A stretch of 64,000 nt of DNA from Triatoma infestans (lineage: Eukaryota > Arthropoda > Insecta > Hemiptera > Reduviidae): contig JAAEAF010006768.1 in the NCBI GenBank assembly GCA_011037195.1, positions 62,001 through 126,000 of the forward strand, in the 5' to 3' direction. The notes beneath the pieces were generated by a model. The model searched no databases. It saw only the letters and a program-made list of their open reading frames with translations, and was not told the DNA's origin. A program made the translations under genes and the position numbers. Below, piece after piece: positions 22,947-33,539 of the stretch (its first letter is position 1; the number at the start of each line of letters is the position of its first letter).

Positions 22947-25179
22947 GTAAGTAAATATTTTATTTACTTCAATTTTATTTGTGAAAAGGAATTGAAATAC
23001 TCCTTAATGTTTTCATATTTCTTGGTTAATAGTTTTTGGCAAAATTAAATTTGCCTTAAATTCGTCTTTATCTAAGATTTCTATAGAGTCTGACTAAAGT
23101 ATACTCCGCTGATAGATGAAAATCAGAACAAGTCAGAAATAAGAAAAAAAGAAGCAGTCACTTATGATAGTTACAATTTCAGGTACTGTTATTATTAGTT
23201 CGATCACAAGATTAGTTTTCTTTTTTATTGGTGCTCCTGACTATTCGTACTTTTATCTTCTTTTAATTTTCAGCAAAAGAGAAAATCTAATGTAAAACCC
23301 TCACACTACTTTGTCTTACTGAAGAAATTCTAACAAATTTTCTTAAAAGTAGGAACTTTTGGTTTAGTTCCATTAACTGCCACGAGGTGATGGAAAAAAA
23401 ATAAATTTTACTGAAAAGTATTGGGAAGTATTCACAACGTCTTAGCGATGAGAAGAACCTCGGTAGTTTTTTAAAATGTGTATTAAGTTTACCAAGTTTA
23501 AAAACGTCTCTAGAAGTTTTTTTCCCACAAAATCGTGAAAAACTGAAATTTCCATTCTGAAAAAAGTCAGACATCCGGTTAACCAATTTCCCAAAAATTA
23601 ACATATTGTTGGCATTTCATCTAAACTTGCTGCATTTGAATCTGAGATCCTTGGTTAAATTATAACAACTAATGAATCCACAGTAGTCTTTTTAGCTTCA
23701 TAACTACTTCCTCTACAATCATCGTATCAAATATGTATATTCATTCTCATTCAGGGTTATCAAAGCATTCATTTCTGTGAAAATTTAATTTCAAAAATTT
23801 AATGTATAATCGTAATTATATTATCCTTCTTGTAACTGTAATAGAAATAAAAATAAAAAGGATAGGGGCTCTTTGATGATATAACAATACATAAATATGA
23901 TAGAAGAACATTTTAACAATATAAAAACCCAAACAATAACAATATTTTAAGAATACAAATAAAAAGAACTAAACAATCCAAACAATAATTTTTATAACAA
24001 GTAAAAAAAAATCTTGTTAACAACTTTTATATGTACATTCTGTGTTTCTTTTTGTATAGATAAATAAATAACTGCTTGAAAAATGTTGGGTCCATAAAAT
24101 AGTGTCTTGACTCTTAATTTTTAGTTCGCAGACAAACTTTAATACTTTGGAAATTGCACATTTCTAATTTTAACGTGAACATTACACTACACTAATTCAT
24201 AGGAAATAGAAAATTCTTTTGAAACAATCACCCGAGTTCTCATTATAACTGCTATTGTTATAATTATAGTAGGCAGAATTAAAATTACTTCAATAGTCGG
24301 TCATGGTAATGCTCTGAGCATAACATATAAATAAATTTAGGTATTGGAGATGATTATACTTGTTGACTTTTAGTGATAAGAGTTTTACCTGTGGACTACA
24401 TTATATGCTAGTTTTTTTTTAGACTCATTGGAAACTTGAGGTAAAGTCCACATCATTGGAGCTATTTTCGAGAAACTTACCAAAAAAATTCTAACAGACA
24501 TTTTCTACAAGGTTGAAACTTCTGATAAACTTTTTTTTTTTTTTGCAGTATTGTAATTGTAGCAATATATTTATTTCTTTTAAGTAATAGATAGCTGTCA
24601 GAACCGACATTGTACTTAATTGTAGTGGTATTTTAGAGGGAAGTTTCCAAATCTGGCTCTCCCAAAACACTCGGAAGTCACTTTTTCCTGGAAAAATGTT
24701 TCAAACAAAAGTGATAGGCCTTTATGTGAGTCGTTGTTATGAGAAGTTTAAAAAAAAAAAAAAATCTTTGGAGTCATTTTCAAGAAAATCGCGAAAAACT
24801 GGACGAAAAATCTACAGTAATTTTGGCACTTTCGTAGGCGGATTTTAATTGAAAGCTCCGTGACAGATGCGAACGCGAACCTAATCGAAATATCTACCTT
24901 CATTTAGTCATCTCAAAAAAAAAATCAATCCGAGAAAAAATATTTCCATTCTAATGTTCGATCTAAAAATGATCCTACCAGTTCTATTCATTTTTACTAA
25001 TTGTGTTAATCTTTGCCGTTATAGTTATATTTATCTTACCAATAATCATTACATTCATAATATAGAATTATACTAAAAAATAGGCATTACTTTACTTTTA
25101 TATAGAATTATACCTCGAATGAAATAAATTACTGAGTACAATTAAATGGTACCTGTCTTCCTCACCAAAAGGAGTGTTT
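22947..25179. other. Intron DNA with minus-strand family A fragments
   Basis: About 23280-23610 (AAAACCCTCACACTACTTTG then CATCCGGTTAACCAATTTCC) and about 24430-24960 (GAGCTATTTTCGAGAAACTT, TTTCAAGAAAATCGCGAAAA) are family A modules in reverse orientation. The remainder is AT-rich with no exon supported. Confidence 0.5.
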
Positions 25180-25985
25180 TTTAATTTCTCCCCCTGACTC
25201 CTAGTAAACAGGAAGTATTGCGATCGTGCCAGATTTTCGAAATTGAGTTTTCACCGGAAATACATGTTTTAGGGCCTCCTTAATACGAAAAAAATATTTT
25301 TAGCGAATGGTCTGGTGTGTATATGTATATCTATCTGTCTGCCTGTTAATTTAAACAGAATATCTCAAAAATGAAAAAGTCGCAGGAAGCTCAAACTTGG
25401 TATTCCGATTAGGTATTACCACCGCATCAACAAGAAGATTTCGAATAAAAGCCACAACAGGAAGTATAACTATACTGATTTTTTTTTTTTTCAATTTTTC
25501 GTGATTTTCTCGAAAACGGCTCCAACGATTTTTTATAGATTTCATATACGCGTACTATATACAAACACAGGCAATATCATTTTTATTTGAAACATTTTCC
25601 TGGGAAAATTGGTTTTTATGTGGGGAGTTCTGGGGGTAACAGTAGCGGGGCATGCTATCCTCTAAAATACCATTTGACCATGATATATAGTTTTATCACC
25701 TATATAATAATTCCAAATTTAAAGAAATGCGGTTAACTGGTTAGTGCGATTTTACAGAATAGGTTTTTTGAGTATGTTTAGAATTTTCTCGAAAACTGTT
25801 AAGACGATTTTCTTTCACCTTGGAATACTTGCTGCTGAAATAGAAACGTATCACTTTTATTTCAAACATTTTTCTGAAAAAATTTATATTAGAGAGGTAT
25901 TTAGAGGGTCTGCCAGTTAGTTTAAATTTATTTGCACACAAGCTTTTTGAGCTTTGACCTAGTGCGCCTCCTACATAAGACCGCT
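25180..25985 (+). repeat. Family A interspersed repeat, one of the best copies
   Basis: Modules in order are AGGAAGTATTGCGATCGTGC (25210), TCACCGGAAATACATGTTTT (25251), TATCTATCTGTCTGCCTG (25328) and AAGTCGCAGGAAGCTCAAAC (25377). Then come TTTTCTCGAAAACGGCTCCA (25507), ACAGTAGCGGGGCATGCTAT (25639), TTTTCTCGAAAACTGTTAAG (25784) and TGCACACAAGCTTTTTGAGC (25934). Two blocks, about 25455-25545 and 25740-25830, are diverged versions of the same 90-bp module. The copy is non-coding throughout. Confidence 0.75.
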
Positions 25986-25999
25986 CAGGTATACAAATA

Positions 26000-27420
26000 A
26001 AATGATGTTAGATTACTTATTATAGATAAAGGATTCAGTATTATGTGTGTATATATTACGAGCTGTTTTAGCCACTTGTAGACAGAAGTCTCTGCCCATA
26101 CTTCTTGTTACACACTCCCGTTATTAATGACATATGACATTTATATAAGGTCACCAGTTGCGTTTAGTTTGTTATCTTTAAACTTTCATCTTATATTTCC
26201 GATATTTTACACCACTCCTACTTGTTTAACACCCCCAATCATCTGGAAAAAATTATTAATCGCATATTGCTATATTTTTTTTTTCAATTGTGTAATAATC
26301 TTTATTTACTATTTAAAATCAAATGATATCTATTATAAGCAATACCTAATTCTCTTGGTAATATTTCTATCGCTTTTTTCAGAAGTAAATATTTTGCTAG
26401 CGGAGTTCGGAGAATTTTTTTTCCTCCCAATTTCAGAAATACGGCTTGATCGCGCACTACATTCTGCTACTAAGGAAGTAGTTCTCTAAAATTGGTCCAA
26501 ACAGTAACAACTTAATTTGAAACCAGGAAAATTGATTATTGCATTGCAAGTTTCAGGAAATCTGAAGAAGTAAAGCTTTTCTCTAAAGTGCTACTTCTTT
26601 CTGCAAAGTGTACGGATCAAAACCAAGTAACCAAGTTTGAAGAAAATTGGTTAAACCGGCAGTGCGAGTTTTACTACAGAATTAAGGTTCCGAGTTTGCC
26701 GGAAACTGTAGTGCTATCTGCACATAATAAAATCTTATTTTAATTGAAACATTTTTCCGAAAAAAATATAAAAATGATTTTAGCGAAGTTCTGAAGAATT
26801 TGTGTTTTTGGATTTCAAGTGTTGAAGTTGGCGATATGTTATGCTAAAACACAACATTAATCACTATCACAATTTATAGAGAGCAACTAAATGTTGAGCA
26901 AACTCCAAATTCGAAGGAAATTTTATCAGTTTATAATTGTATAAATTTCAGTAAGAGAAAATCGCACAGGATTTTTATCTGAGGGTGACAATGGTTTATA
27001 GGGTCTGGTGTGTGTATTTCAACATAGCTCAAAAACCGAAAAACAGCAGTAAGCTAAAACCGTTAATGTAATCCGGTTAAAGAAAGGATCCGTCTAAGGG
27101 GGTTTCTTATCAAACTTATTTTTTTTTTTCAGTTTCTTGTGTTCTAGGACGCTGTAGGCGTTTTGGTTTAAGAATTATATATACTTAGTATGCTTTCATA
27201 TCCTATCACTTATATAATATTAATATTAATTATAATTAATGGTGAAACTTTCATATTTGATGAAAATTTATCAATTACAACTAGTATAAGTATTACAGTG
27301 AGGGAAGATAAAATTTAAAAGCAATATATAAGATATTGGAATTTGGTTTTCAATGTTTATCTGCCCAGATTTTATGATTAATTAATTATGTACGATTATA
27401 GTGTTTAAAATGGGTAGATG
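26000..27420. other. Intron DNA, diverged family A remnants
   Basis: About 26520-26800 and 26920-27160 contain decayed family A phrases (GAAGAAAATTGGTTAAACCG at 26638, CAGTAAGAGAAAATCGCACA at 26950). The ORF at 26127-26489 is hydrophobic but AT-driven, has no recognisable motif and was not called a gene. Confidence 0.45.
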
Positions 27421-27638
27421 CGGCCGTTAGGATTGTGGTAGTCGCGCGGCAGAATATTTGGCAGAAATAATGCTGGGTAGTGGGTTGATGAATAAGGAGT
27501 AGGGATGATATAGGAAGTTGTTAGTGGAAGAAGTGTTATAACTAGGTAGCAGCTGGGTGTGGTAGTAACTGGCAAGAGTGTAGAGATACCATCCTAGTAG
27601 TAGGGAGAGAGTATCACGGGTTGTAACTAGTAGGGGTG

Positions 27639-27645
27639 TATATAG
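27639..27645 (+). promoter_or_regulatory. TATA-like sequence upstream of the Gly/Gln-rich exon
   Basis: TATATAG is followed by the GC-rich GCGCGCGTGC and is 91 bases before the ATG at 27730. It sits at the left edge of a GC-rich island (about 27640-28060) unusual for this window, as expected of a promoter-proximal first exon. No experiment-level support is available. Confidence 0.3.
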
Positions 27646-27729
27646 AGCGCGCGTGCTTTTTGGTGGGGGCAGAGGGTTCAATACCAAAGGATATAGGGGA
27701 CCCGGGTGGAGCAGCCAGCCAGCCAGCCA

Positions 27730-28241
27730 ATGGGGAGGCGAGCTGCACACCACGTGACATGGTCCAGCCGTCTGGAGGAGTTCCACCCGGGACCAACTTC
27801 TACAGTCATCAACCAGCAGGCTGACAGTAGGAGAGTACTACAACAACGACATCAACATCCTACAACCAGCGCTAAGAACAATAATAATCATAAAAAGAAA
27901 AAACATATTGAAAAGGAAGAAGTTGAAGAAGACAGTGTAAAATGTGTGGTTGTTAGATATTGGACTGTTGAGATGGGTGAAGTGAAGGTGGCCACTGTAG
28001 AAGGAGGCGGGGGTGGTGGTGGAGGTGGCGGCGGTGGTGGTGGTGGTGGACAGCAAACACCACAGGAATTGTTGATAGACAACATGGCCACCTTACCGGT
28101 TGGTGGAGTTCGGCAACAACAACAGCATGCTGCAGATATCAGTCCAGAAAGGAATAACTTCACGAATAAAGAGATGGAAGCTAAAAAAAGTGGAAGATCT
28201 TCAGCTAATCCCAGCACACATTGTCAACAACAACCCAAGAG
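27730..28241 (+). CDS. Putative alternative first coding exon of the otopetrin gene, low-complexity N-terminus
   Basis: The ORF starts with ATG at 27730, with an in-frame stop shortly upstream (27694-27696). It runs 170 codons plus AG to a donor GTAGTG at 28242. Phase 2 again fits the TM1 exon at 50943, and the junction codon would be AGA. The peptide has a mixed start (MGRRAAHHVTWSSRLEEF), a basic/acidic segment (HKKKKHIEKEEVEED), a run of 16 glycines (28003-28050), a QQQQ run and a basic Ser/Asn-rich end. A second in-frame ATG at 27973 (MGEVKVATVE) could also be used. It has no membrane segment and suits a long disordered cytoplasmic N-terminus. The minus-strand poly-proline ORF over it is a shadow. 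The donor is weaker than GTAAGT. Confidence 0.5.
28003..28050 (+). repeat. GGN trinucleotide run coding 16 glycines
   Basis: Sixteen consecutive GGN codons use mixed third bases (GGT, GGC, GGA, GGG). That suggests an old, partly stabilised run and not a recent slippage expansion. Confidence 0.9.
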
Positions 28242-30078
28242 GTAGTGAATACCCTCCCAAATTAGCTAGTGAATTAATATTTCGTCGCACATCATTCTAA
28301 AGAATTCATAAAAAAACAAAAAACTCATTATCATCCATCTTGCGTGGATCATTAAACAAAGAAACATCATGCTCCAAAAAAAAAATAAATAAATAAATTT
28401 CATTATTTCAAGAATAATAATTATTTACTATAACACAATAAACAAAAAAATACACAAAATTTTTGGATAATGATGTTATTTGAAGACATTTTACAATAAA
28501 ATAAAAACAATTTTCATCATAACATTAGCATGCGCACATCTTTATTATCTTTCATTATAATATATTCATGTAATGCTAGATTATAAGTAAATAAGAAAAA
28601 AAAGGATACAAAGAGAGTATCTTAAATGCATGTAAATTAAAAAAAAGAAAGAAAAAAAAAGAAAAAGAAAAAAAAATTGTAAAAAAATTTTGTTTCTTAG
28701 ACATGTTTGAACTTGTTCATTCACTTGGCTCTCCCACTCACCATTACCTTTATCCCCACTACTATTTATACACTTCCCTACTCTTTCATTCAATCACATT
28801 AAAATATTGCATTTTTAATGAGTTTAGAGAAATTTGTGATATAATTATTTTTTCTTCTTTTTTTTTCTAAAAAAAAAAACAAACAAACTTAATTCGTAAT
28901 GCCCAATTTATTCATTTTATTTGACAAATTATCAATTTCTTTTTTATTTATTTATGTACATATTTAGTTAAAAGCTCTAATTAGGAATTTTTTTTTAATA
29001 TAATTTAATGCATGTATGCATCTTGCTATTTAGTGTATGCAATGGAAATTTAGCTATACTTTGAAGGTAAAATTAGCAATAATATTTTCTGATGCGAATG
29101 CTACAAAACTAAAAAGAAAAAAAGTGGCAACAAATATTACCAAAAGCTAGAACATGGTGGGGGAAATTGCCGGGCTTCTCAATTTTGCAAGTGGAGGGGA
29201 TTGTTCTGTTTAAAATTCAATTGTTATCTAGTAATCATTGTGTTGAATATGTACTTAATCCCTTATCTCTTTTCTTCGTTTCTTTCTGTTACAAATTTTG
29301 TATACATTTATTTTTATATTTTTAGTTTTTTTTAAATTAATTTCATCGATTTTTTTTGCTTTATTTTTACTCTTTTTTTATCTTAAATGCTACAAAATTC
29401 CCAGGGTTTGTGGTAATTTTGTTACGCATGCGCAACTCTCTTTCTATAGTCGATAGTGGTGCAGAAAAAAATGTTATACTTATAATTGATAAATTAATTT
29501 TGATTTTAGTAAAAAATAATAATACTTAATTAAAAACCTAAAACGAAAGGACAATATTTTGTGCGTTCCCCCTTTTTTGCCAATGTAAAATTTCTGAAGA
29601 ATCTACAATTAATTCAAATAATCAGAAATGCTATAATCATTTTAATTTTTTATAATAAATAAATATCTGCGTTAAAGTACTTTAAGCTGAACTTTAAGAA
29701 AACATTTTAAAGCATGTGTTTCTGAAATCACTGATTTTTGTTAGTAATCCAAATTTTTATTGTGGATTTTTAATGGAAATTTAGTATTCAAAAATTGCGG
29801 CCCCACCCACAGTTATGGTAATCCGAATATGGACGGTAAATCCAGAGTGTGTAGCTAGATAGAAATTTTTAAAAAATCTGGTGTTGAACGGAGTTATATT
29901 TTTATATATAAAATGACGAATTTTCTTTAAACTCAGACTTTACATATTTGTTCTCACATAAATTTAGAGGTGCTAAGGAGATAAGTACCCTACACCTACT
30001 TAAGCTTGGCCAGATAGTGAGAAGTGATTTATGTTCTGACCAGTAGAGCGCACTAAAACCATTCAACTGCATATAACA
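28242..30078. other. Intron DNA after the low-complexity exon, nothing recognised
   Basis: Extremely A/T-rich with long poly-A and poly-T runs (28620-28690, 28850-28885). GTTACGCATGCGCAAC at about 29431 resembles an NRF-1-type palindrome but stands alone. From about 29820 to 30090 minus-strand family A remnants resume, into which the following foldback element inserted. Confidence 0.45.
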
Positions 30079-30240
30079 TTTGAAATTTAATTTGTTGTGG
30101 TGGTTGGTTCCGCAGAGCTGGAAAGCATCAGAGACATTTCCGTGGTAGCCTGCTTCATTTTGTGGTCATCGACCGGTTTCGGGCGTTCGCCCATCTTCAG
30201 GATGTGTTTTTCAGACAGTGTGCCATATATATATATATAA

Positions 30241-30378
30241 AAAATCGTTCACTTTTAAACGAATGAATGAATTTTAAAATGTTAGTTTAATCGTTGTTTA
30301 ATTTTATTTAGATTTATTTTGTGCATCTTATTTTTTATTTTTTTTATTTTTGTAAATTCTTAATATTTTGGTTAGTTA
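30241..30378 (+). repeat. Internal direct repeat, copy 1, of foldback element 1
   Basis: This begins AAAATCGTTCACTTTTAAAC and ends AATATTTTGGTTAGTTA. It is repeated with minor differences at 30698-30827. Confidence 0.85.
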
Positions 30379-30697
30379 CAATAGCCAACAGAAAACACAA
30401 TTACACACGAACAAAAGTTCTTAAAAGATTTTAAGTTTAGGGTAGTTTTAAATCTACTATGTATATATAAATTTACTAGTTTAGATATATAGATATTTAA
30501 AAAAAAAAAAGTGCGTATTTGGATGATGTATGTGAGTGATGATGTGACATGGTTTGTGGGATGCATAATAAAAAACTTAATTATATAAGAAAACATAATT
30601 AGGTATACATGCTTGCGAGGATGTGAGGGTTGCGTGAAAAAGTGAAAGAATGACTGGAATTTCTTAATTCTCTGGAACTGGAAAAACTTAATCATAT

Positions 30698-30827
30698 AAA
30701 AAGTCGTTCAATTTTAAACGAATGAATGAATTTTAAATGTTAGTTTAATCGTTGTTTAATTTTATTTAGATTTATTTTGTGTATCTTTATTTTTTATTTT
30801 GTATATTCTTAATATTTTGGTTAGTTA
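30698..30827 (+). repeat. Internal direct repeat, copy 2, of foldback element 1
   Basis: AAAAGTCGTTCAATTTTAAAC through AATATTTTGGTTAGTTA matches 30241-30378, with a short T-run deletion. The copies are about 460 bp apart, start to start. Confidence 0.85.
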
Positions 30828-31063
30828 ATTGTGAAGTAAGTCTCCCTCCAACAACAGAGTTTAAAGATTAGACCCCCGCGTGTTGCGTCCACTGTAAGAA
30901 AAGAATTTGCCCTTTAACAACCCAAACACGTGTTTTCCCACCCATCTGGCCACATCCCTTTACCTAGTTTAAGAGTTTAGTATTTTTAAAAATATACCTC
31001 AGTTAGTGTGAAACTAAGTTCTCTATACGAGTCTGTGTTGGCACACTGTCTGAAAAACGCATC

Positions 31064-31100
31064 CTGAAGATGGGCGAACGCCCGAAACCGGTCGATGACC
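31064..31100 (+). ncRNA. Hammerhead-like core on the right arm of foldback element 1
   Basis: CTGAAGA (31064-31070) matches the CUGANGA box. It is followed by an extra T, a 4-bp hairpin GGGC (31072-31075) and GCCC (31080-31083) closed by GAAC, then GAAAC (31084-31088). A second small hairpin follows, GGTC (31090-31093) with GACC (31097-31100). In hammerhead ribozymes this is the order CUGANGA, stem II, GAAA, stem III. The extra base before stem II and the lack of a clear UH cleavage site after stem III argue that it may not cleave. The left arm carries the same on the minus strand at 30176-30200. Confidence 0.4.
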
Positions 31101-31159
31101 ACAAAATGAAGCAGGCTACCACGGAAAATGTCTCTGATGCTTTGAAATTTAACCTTCCA

Positions 31160-31790
31160 AATTCCGCACAACAATTCAAAAATCAATTCTTTTATTTTTT
31201 TTGTATGAATGTTTCAAATAAAAGTGATACGTTTATATCTGTGCAATTCGCATACCAAGATTAAAGGAAATCGTTATAGTCGATTTCGAGAAAATTCCAA
31301 AAACTTCTAAAACTTTTGGTTAACCGATTTTCTTTCAAATTTGGAATTCTGTATATTATCTTCTGGTATATTATAATATAGGTGGTAGAACTGCTTATCG
31401 TACTGAATGGGTACTTTGTAGGGAAGCTTAACGTTGCTGTTCCCCCTCCCAAAAAAAAAATCCATTTTCTCTGGAAAATTTTTAAAATAAAAATGCTAGA
31501 TATTTATGTGTACATAAAGTGTTTAAACAAAATGGCGAAAAGTGAAGAAAAAAAAAAACATTTAGTAAATTAGCACTTCCGGTTGGCGCATTTTTGTCCG
31601 AAACCTTCGTGACTGATGCTGTAGTAGTGCACTAAACGGAATACCAAGCTTAAGCTTTCTTTGAGATATTCTGTTAACACGCAAGGCATACAAATCACTA
31701 AAACTCACTTCCGGTGAAAATTCAATTTCGAAAATTTGACGCGATTGCAATACTCCCTCTTTACTAGGAATAATAGAAAGAAAAAAAAAC
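31160..31790 (-). repeat. Family A interspersed repeat, minus strand
   Basis: Read in reverse, all landmark modules are present: GTTAACCGATTTTCTTTCAA (31319 on), ACCTTCGTGACTGATGCTGT, GGAATACCAAGCTTAAGC, CACTTCCGGTGAAAATTCAA (31707) and GATTGCAATACTCCCTCTTT (31743). With the remnants before 30079 this shows that foldback element 1 inserted into an existing family A copy. Confidence 0.7.
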
Positions 31791-32158
31791 TATTGGTGAA
31801 CCCATAAGTTCATGACATTCTCATACTGTGTATTAAGGTTATTATTGTTAAGTTACTTTTGTATTTGAAATTTTTACTAATTGTATGGTAACCCTTAATA
31901 TATACGTAAACAATCCGTCTTTTTTTTTGTGGTCTTAGCAGGTAGGAGATGCTAGAATGTAACTATGAAGGTGGGGAGTGCCACTACCAAACCCTAATGA
32001 AACAACTAAATCTGACTTTACATAATCCGTTAAAATAAATTATTTTCGTGGTGGAAAAAAAAATATATAATGAAAGTGATGGACTCAGGTATGTGCAGGT
32101 AGAATTCCAAGTTTTAAGAAAATCGTTGAGCCTGTTTTGAAAAACAACAACACGAAAA

Positions 32159-33217
32159 TTGTTGTGGTGGTTGGTTCTGCAAGAGACATTTTCCGTGGTA
32201 GCTGCTTCATTTTGTGGTCATCGACCGGTTTCGGGCGTTTGCCCATCTTCACGATGCGTTTGTCAGACACTGTGATAACACAGACTTGCACAGAGCAAAT
32301 TCAGTTTATACACTCTTCAATTTGATTTTTTTGGGATGTTTTAAGGGAACAGTAGCGTTATGCGCTTTCCTCTAAGGAACCACACTTCCGTACAATATTG
32401 GTTTTACCACCTACATTAATATAGTGTAATACGATTTGTATTGGGAGGGAAAATTAAATATGTTAATTAATAATTAAATTATTATAATTCATGATTGAAA
32501 TCTTCTCTAAAGGGATCTCGTGAGGTCTATGTTTATACAGAAGTTGGAGAGGATGAAAAAACAACTAAGTATATAGATTCAAAATATATAATTAAAATAT
32601 ATTTTAAAAATAAATTAACATATTAAGTTTCTTGTCATTTAGGAGAAATTGCTTTTTATAAACTTACATATTTTACATATTTACTGACTTGAAGAAGGTT
32701 GGGGTTTCTTGGGGCGTTACTGTACATGGCTTTTTCTAATCACAGATTTCACTCTTTTTATAGTACAAATTTTGAACTGAACCCTTCCCTATAGGGTCCA
32801 CCTTATATATTGTACCTCCACCCCGGGGAAAGTGAGAAGAGGGAAATTATTACCTTTTATTGTAAATAAAGGTATTCTACCTTTCTAACTGTCCCTCATT
32901 GTTTCACCCAACCTTCGTAAAAACCCAATCTTGAAATTGTACTAAGTAATAATAAATCAATATTAAATACATTTGAACTAATATATTTTACTTATAATTA
33001 CAAAATCATAATTTGTGGTTTTTCATCATTTCTCCCCAAGATCTACACATTACAATAGATTAGAAACATCGATACAATTGTGTATAAACTGAATTTGTTC
33101 TGTGCATGTCTGTGTTATCACACTGCCTTACAAAAGCATCCTGAAGAGGGGCGAACACCCGAAACCGCGGTCGATGACCACAAAATGAAAGCAGGCTACC
33201 ACGGAAAATGTCTCTGA
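32159..33217. mobile_element. Foldback element 2 with 13-bp target duplication
   Basis: The direct repeat AACAACACGAAAA at 32146-32158 and 33218-33230 flanks a 1,059-bp insert. Its arms (32182-32313 and 33080-33216) are inverted copies of one another and homologous to the arms of foldback element 1. Its start (TTGTTGTGGTGGTTGGTTC) is the same as in element 1. The cargo differs: instead of the direct repeats it holds a + strand family A piece (GGAACAGTAGCGTTATGC at 32346). That piece is split by about 630 bp of unrelated AT-rich DNA before resuming at 33059 with GATTAGAAACATCGATACAA. The hammerhead-like core is at 33141-33165 and, altered (GTGAAGA), on the minus strand at 32228-32252. Confidence 0.75.
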
Positions 33218-33539
33218 AACAACACGAAAAACTAAAATAAAGATGAAAAAAAAATTAGATTAGTTGCAATTCAGTTTAACGGATTTTGACAGAAGTTATT
33301 GTGCGAATCATGGCAGTCTTCAAGTTTCAGTCTTTAGTAGTTTATATTACTAAATATTGTCGAATTACTGGTCTGTCAATCTCTGAGTCTCTCTCTCTCT
33401 CTCTCTCTTGTCGTACAAAGTATTTTATGTGAAACATTATATGAAAATTGATTCTTGAGGGGTTCTGAGTGAGGCAGCAAATTTCAAATTTTTCTATAAG
33501 GTTCATTACAATGTACAACTTCTGCCTAGGGGGAAAAAA

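Larger units (their letters stand above)
30091..31140. mobile_element. Foldback element 1 with 12-bp target duplication and hammerhead-like arms
   Basis: The perfect direct repeat TTTGAAATTTAA lies on both sides (30079-30090 and 31141-31152), giving a 1,050-bp insert. About 100 bases at 30125-30224 are the reverse complement of 31040-31140 with only a few differences. The left arm has about 34 further bases (TTTGTTGTGGTGGTTGGTTC, then CGCAGAGCTGGAAA) that the right arm lacks, so the ends are unequal. The interior has a 130-bp direct repeat and no ORF of note. The duplication of 12 bp and unequal ends do not fit Tc1 or hAT. Unequal arms and a hammerhead-like core recall Penelope-like element terminal repeats. 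Confidence 0.75.

Noticed and set aside
26127..26489. 120-codon hydrophobic plus ORF
   Set aside because: T-rich sequence gives hydrophobic codons by composition alone; no recognisable domain or splice context.
27888..28217. Minus-strand ORF with a long proline run
   Set aside because: It is the antisense shadow of the plus-strand GGN glycine run and has no independent support.
29431..29446. NRF-1-like palindrome GTTACGCATGCGCAAC as promoter
   Set aside because: A single site without any exon, initiator or GC enrichment around it.
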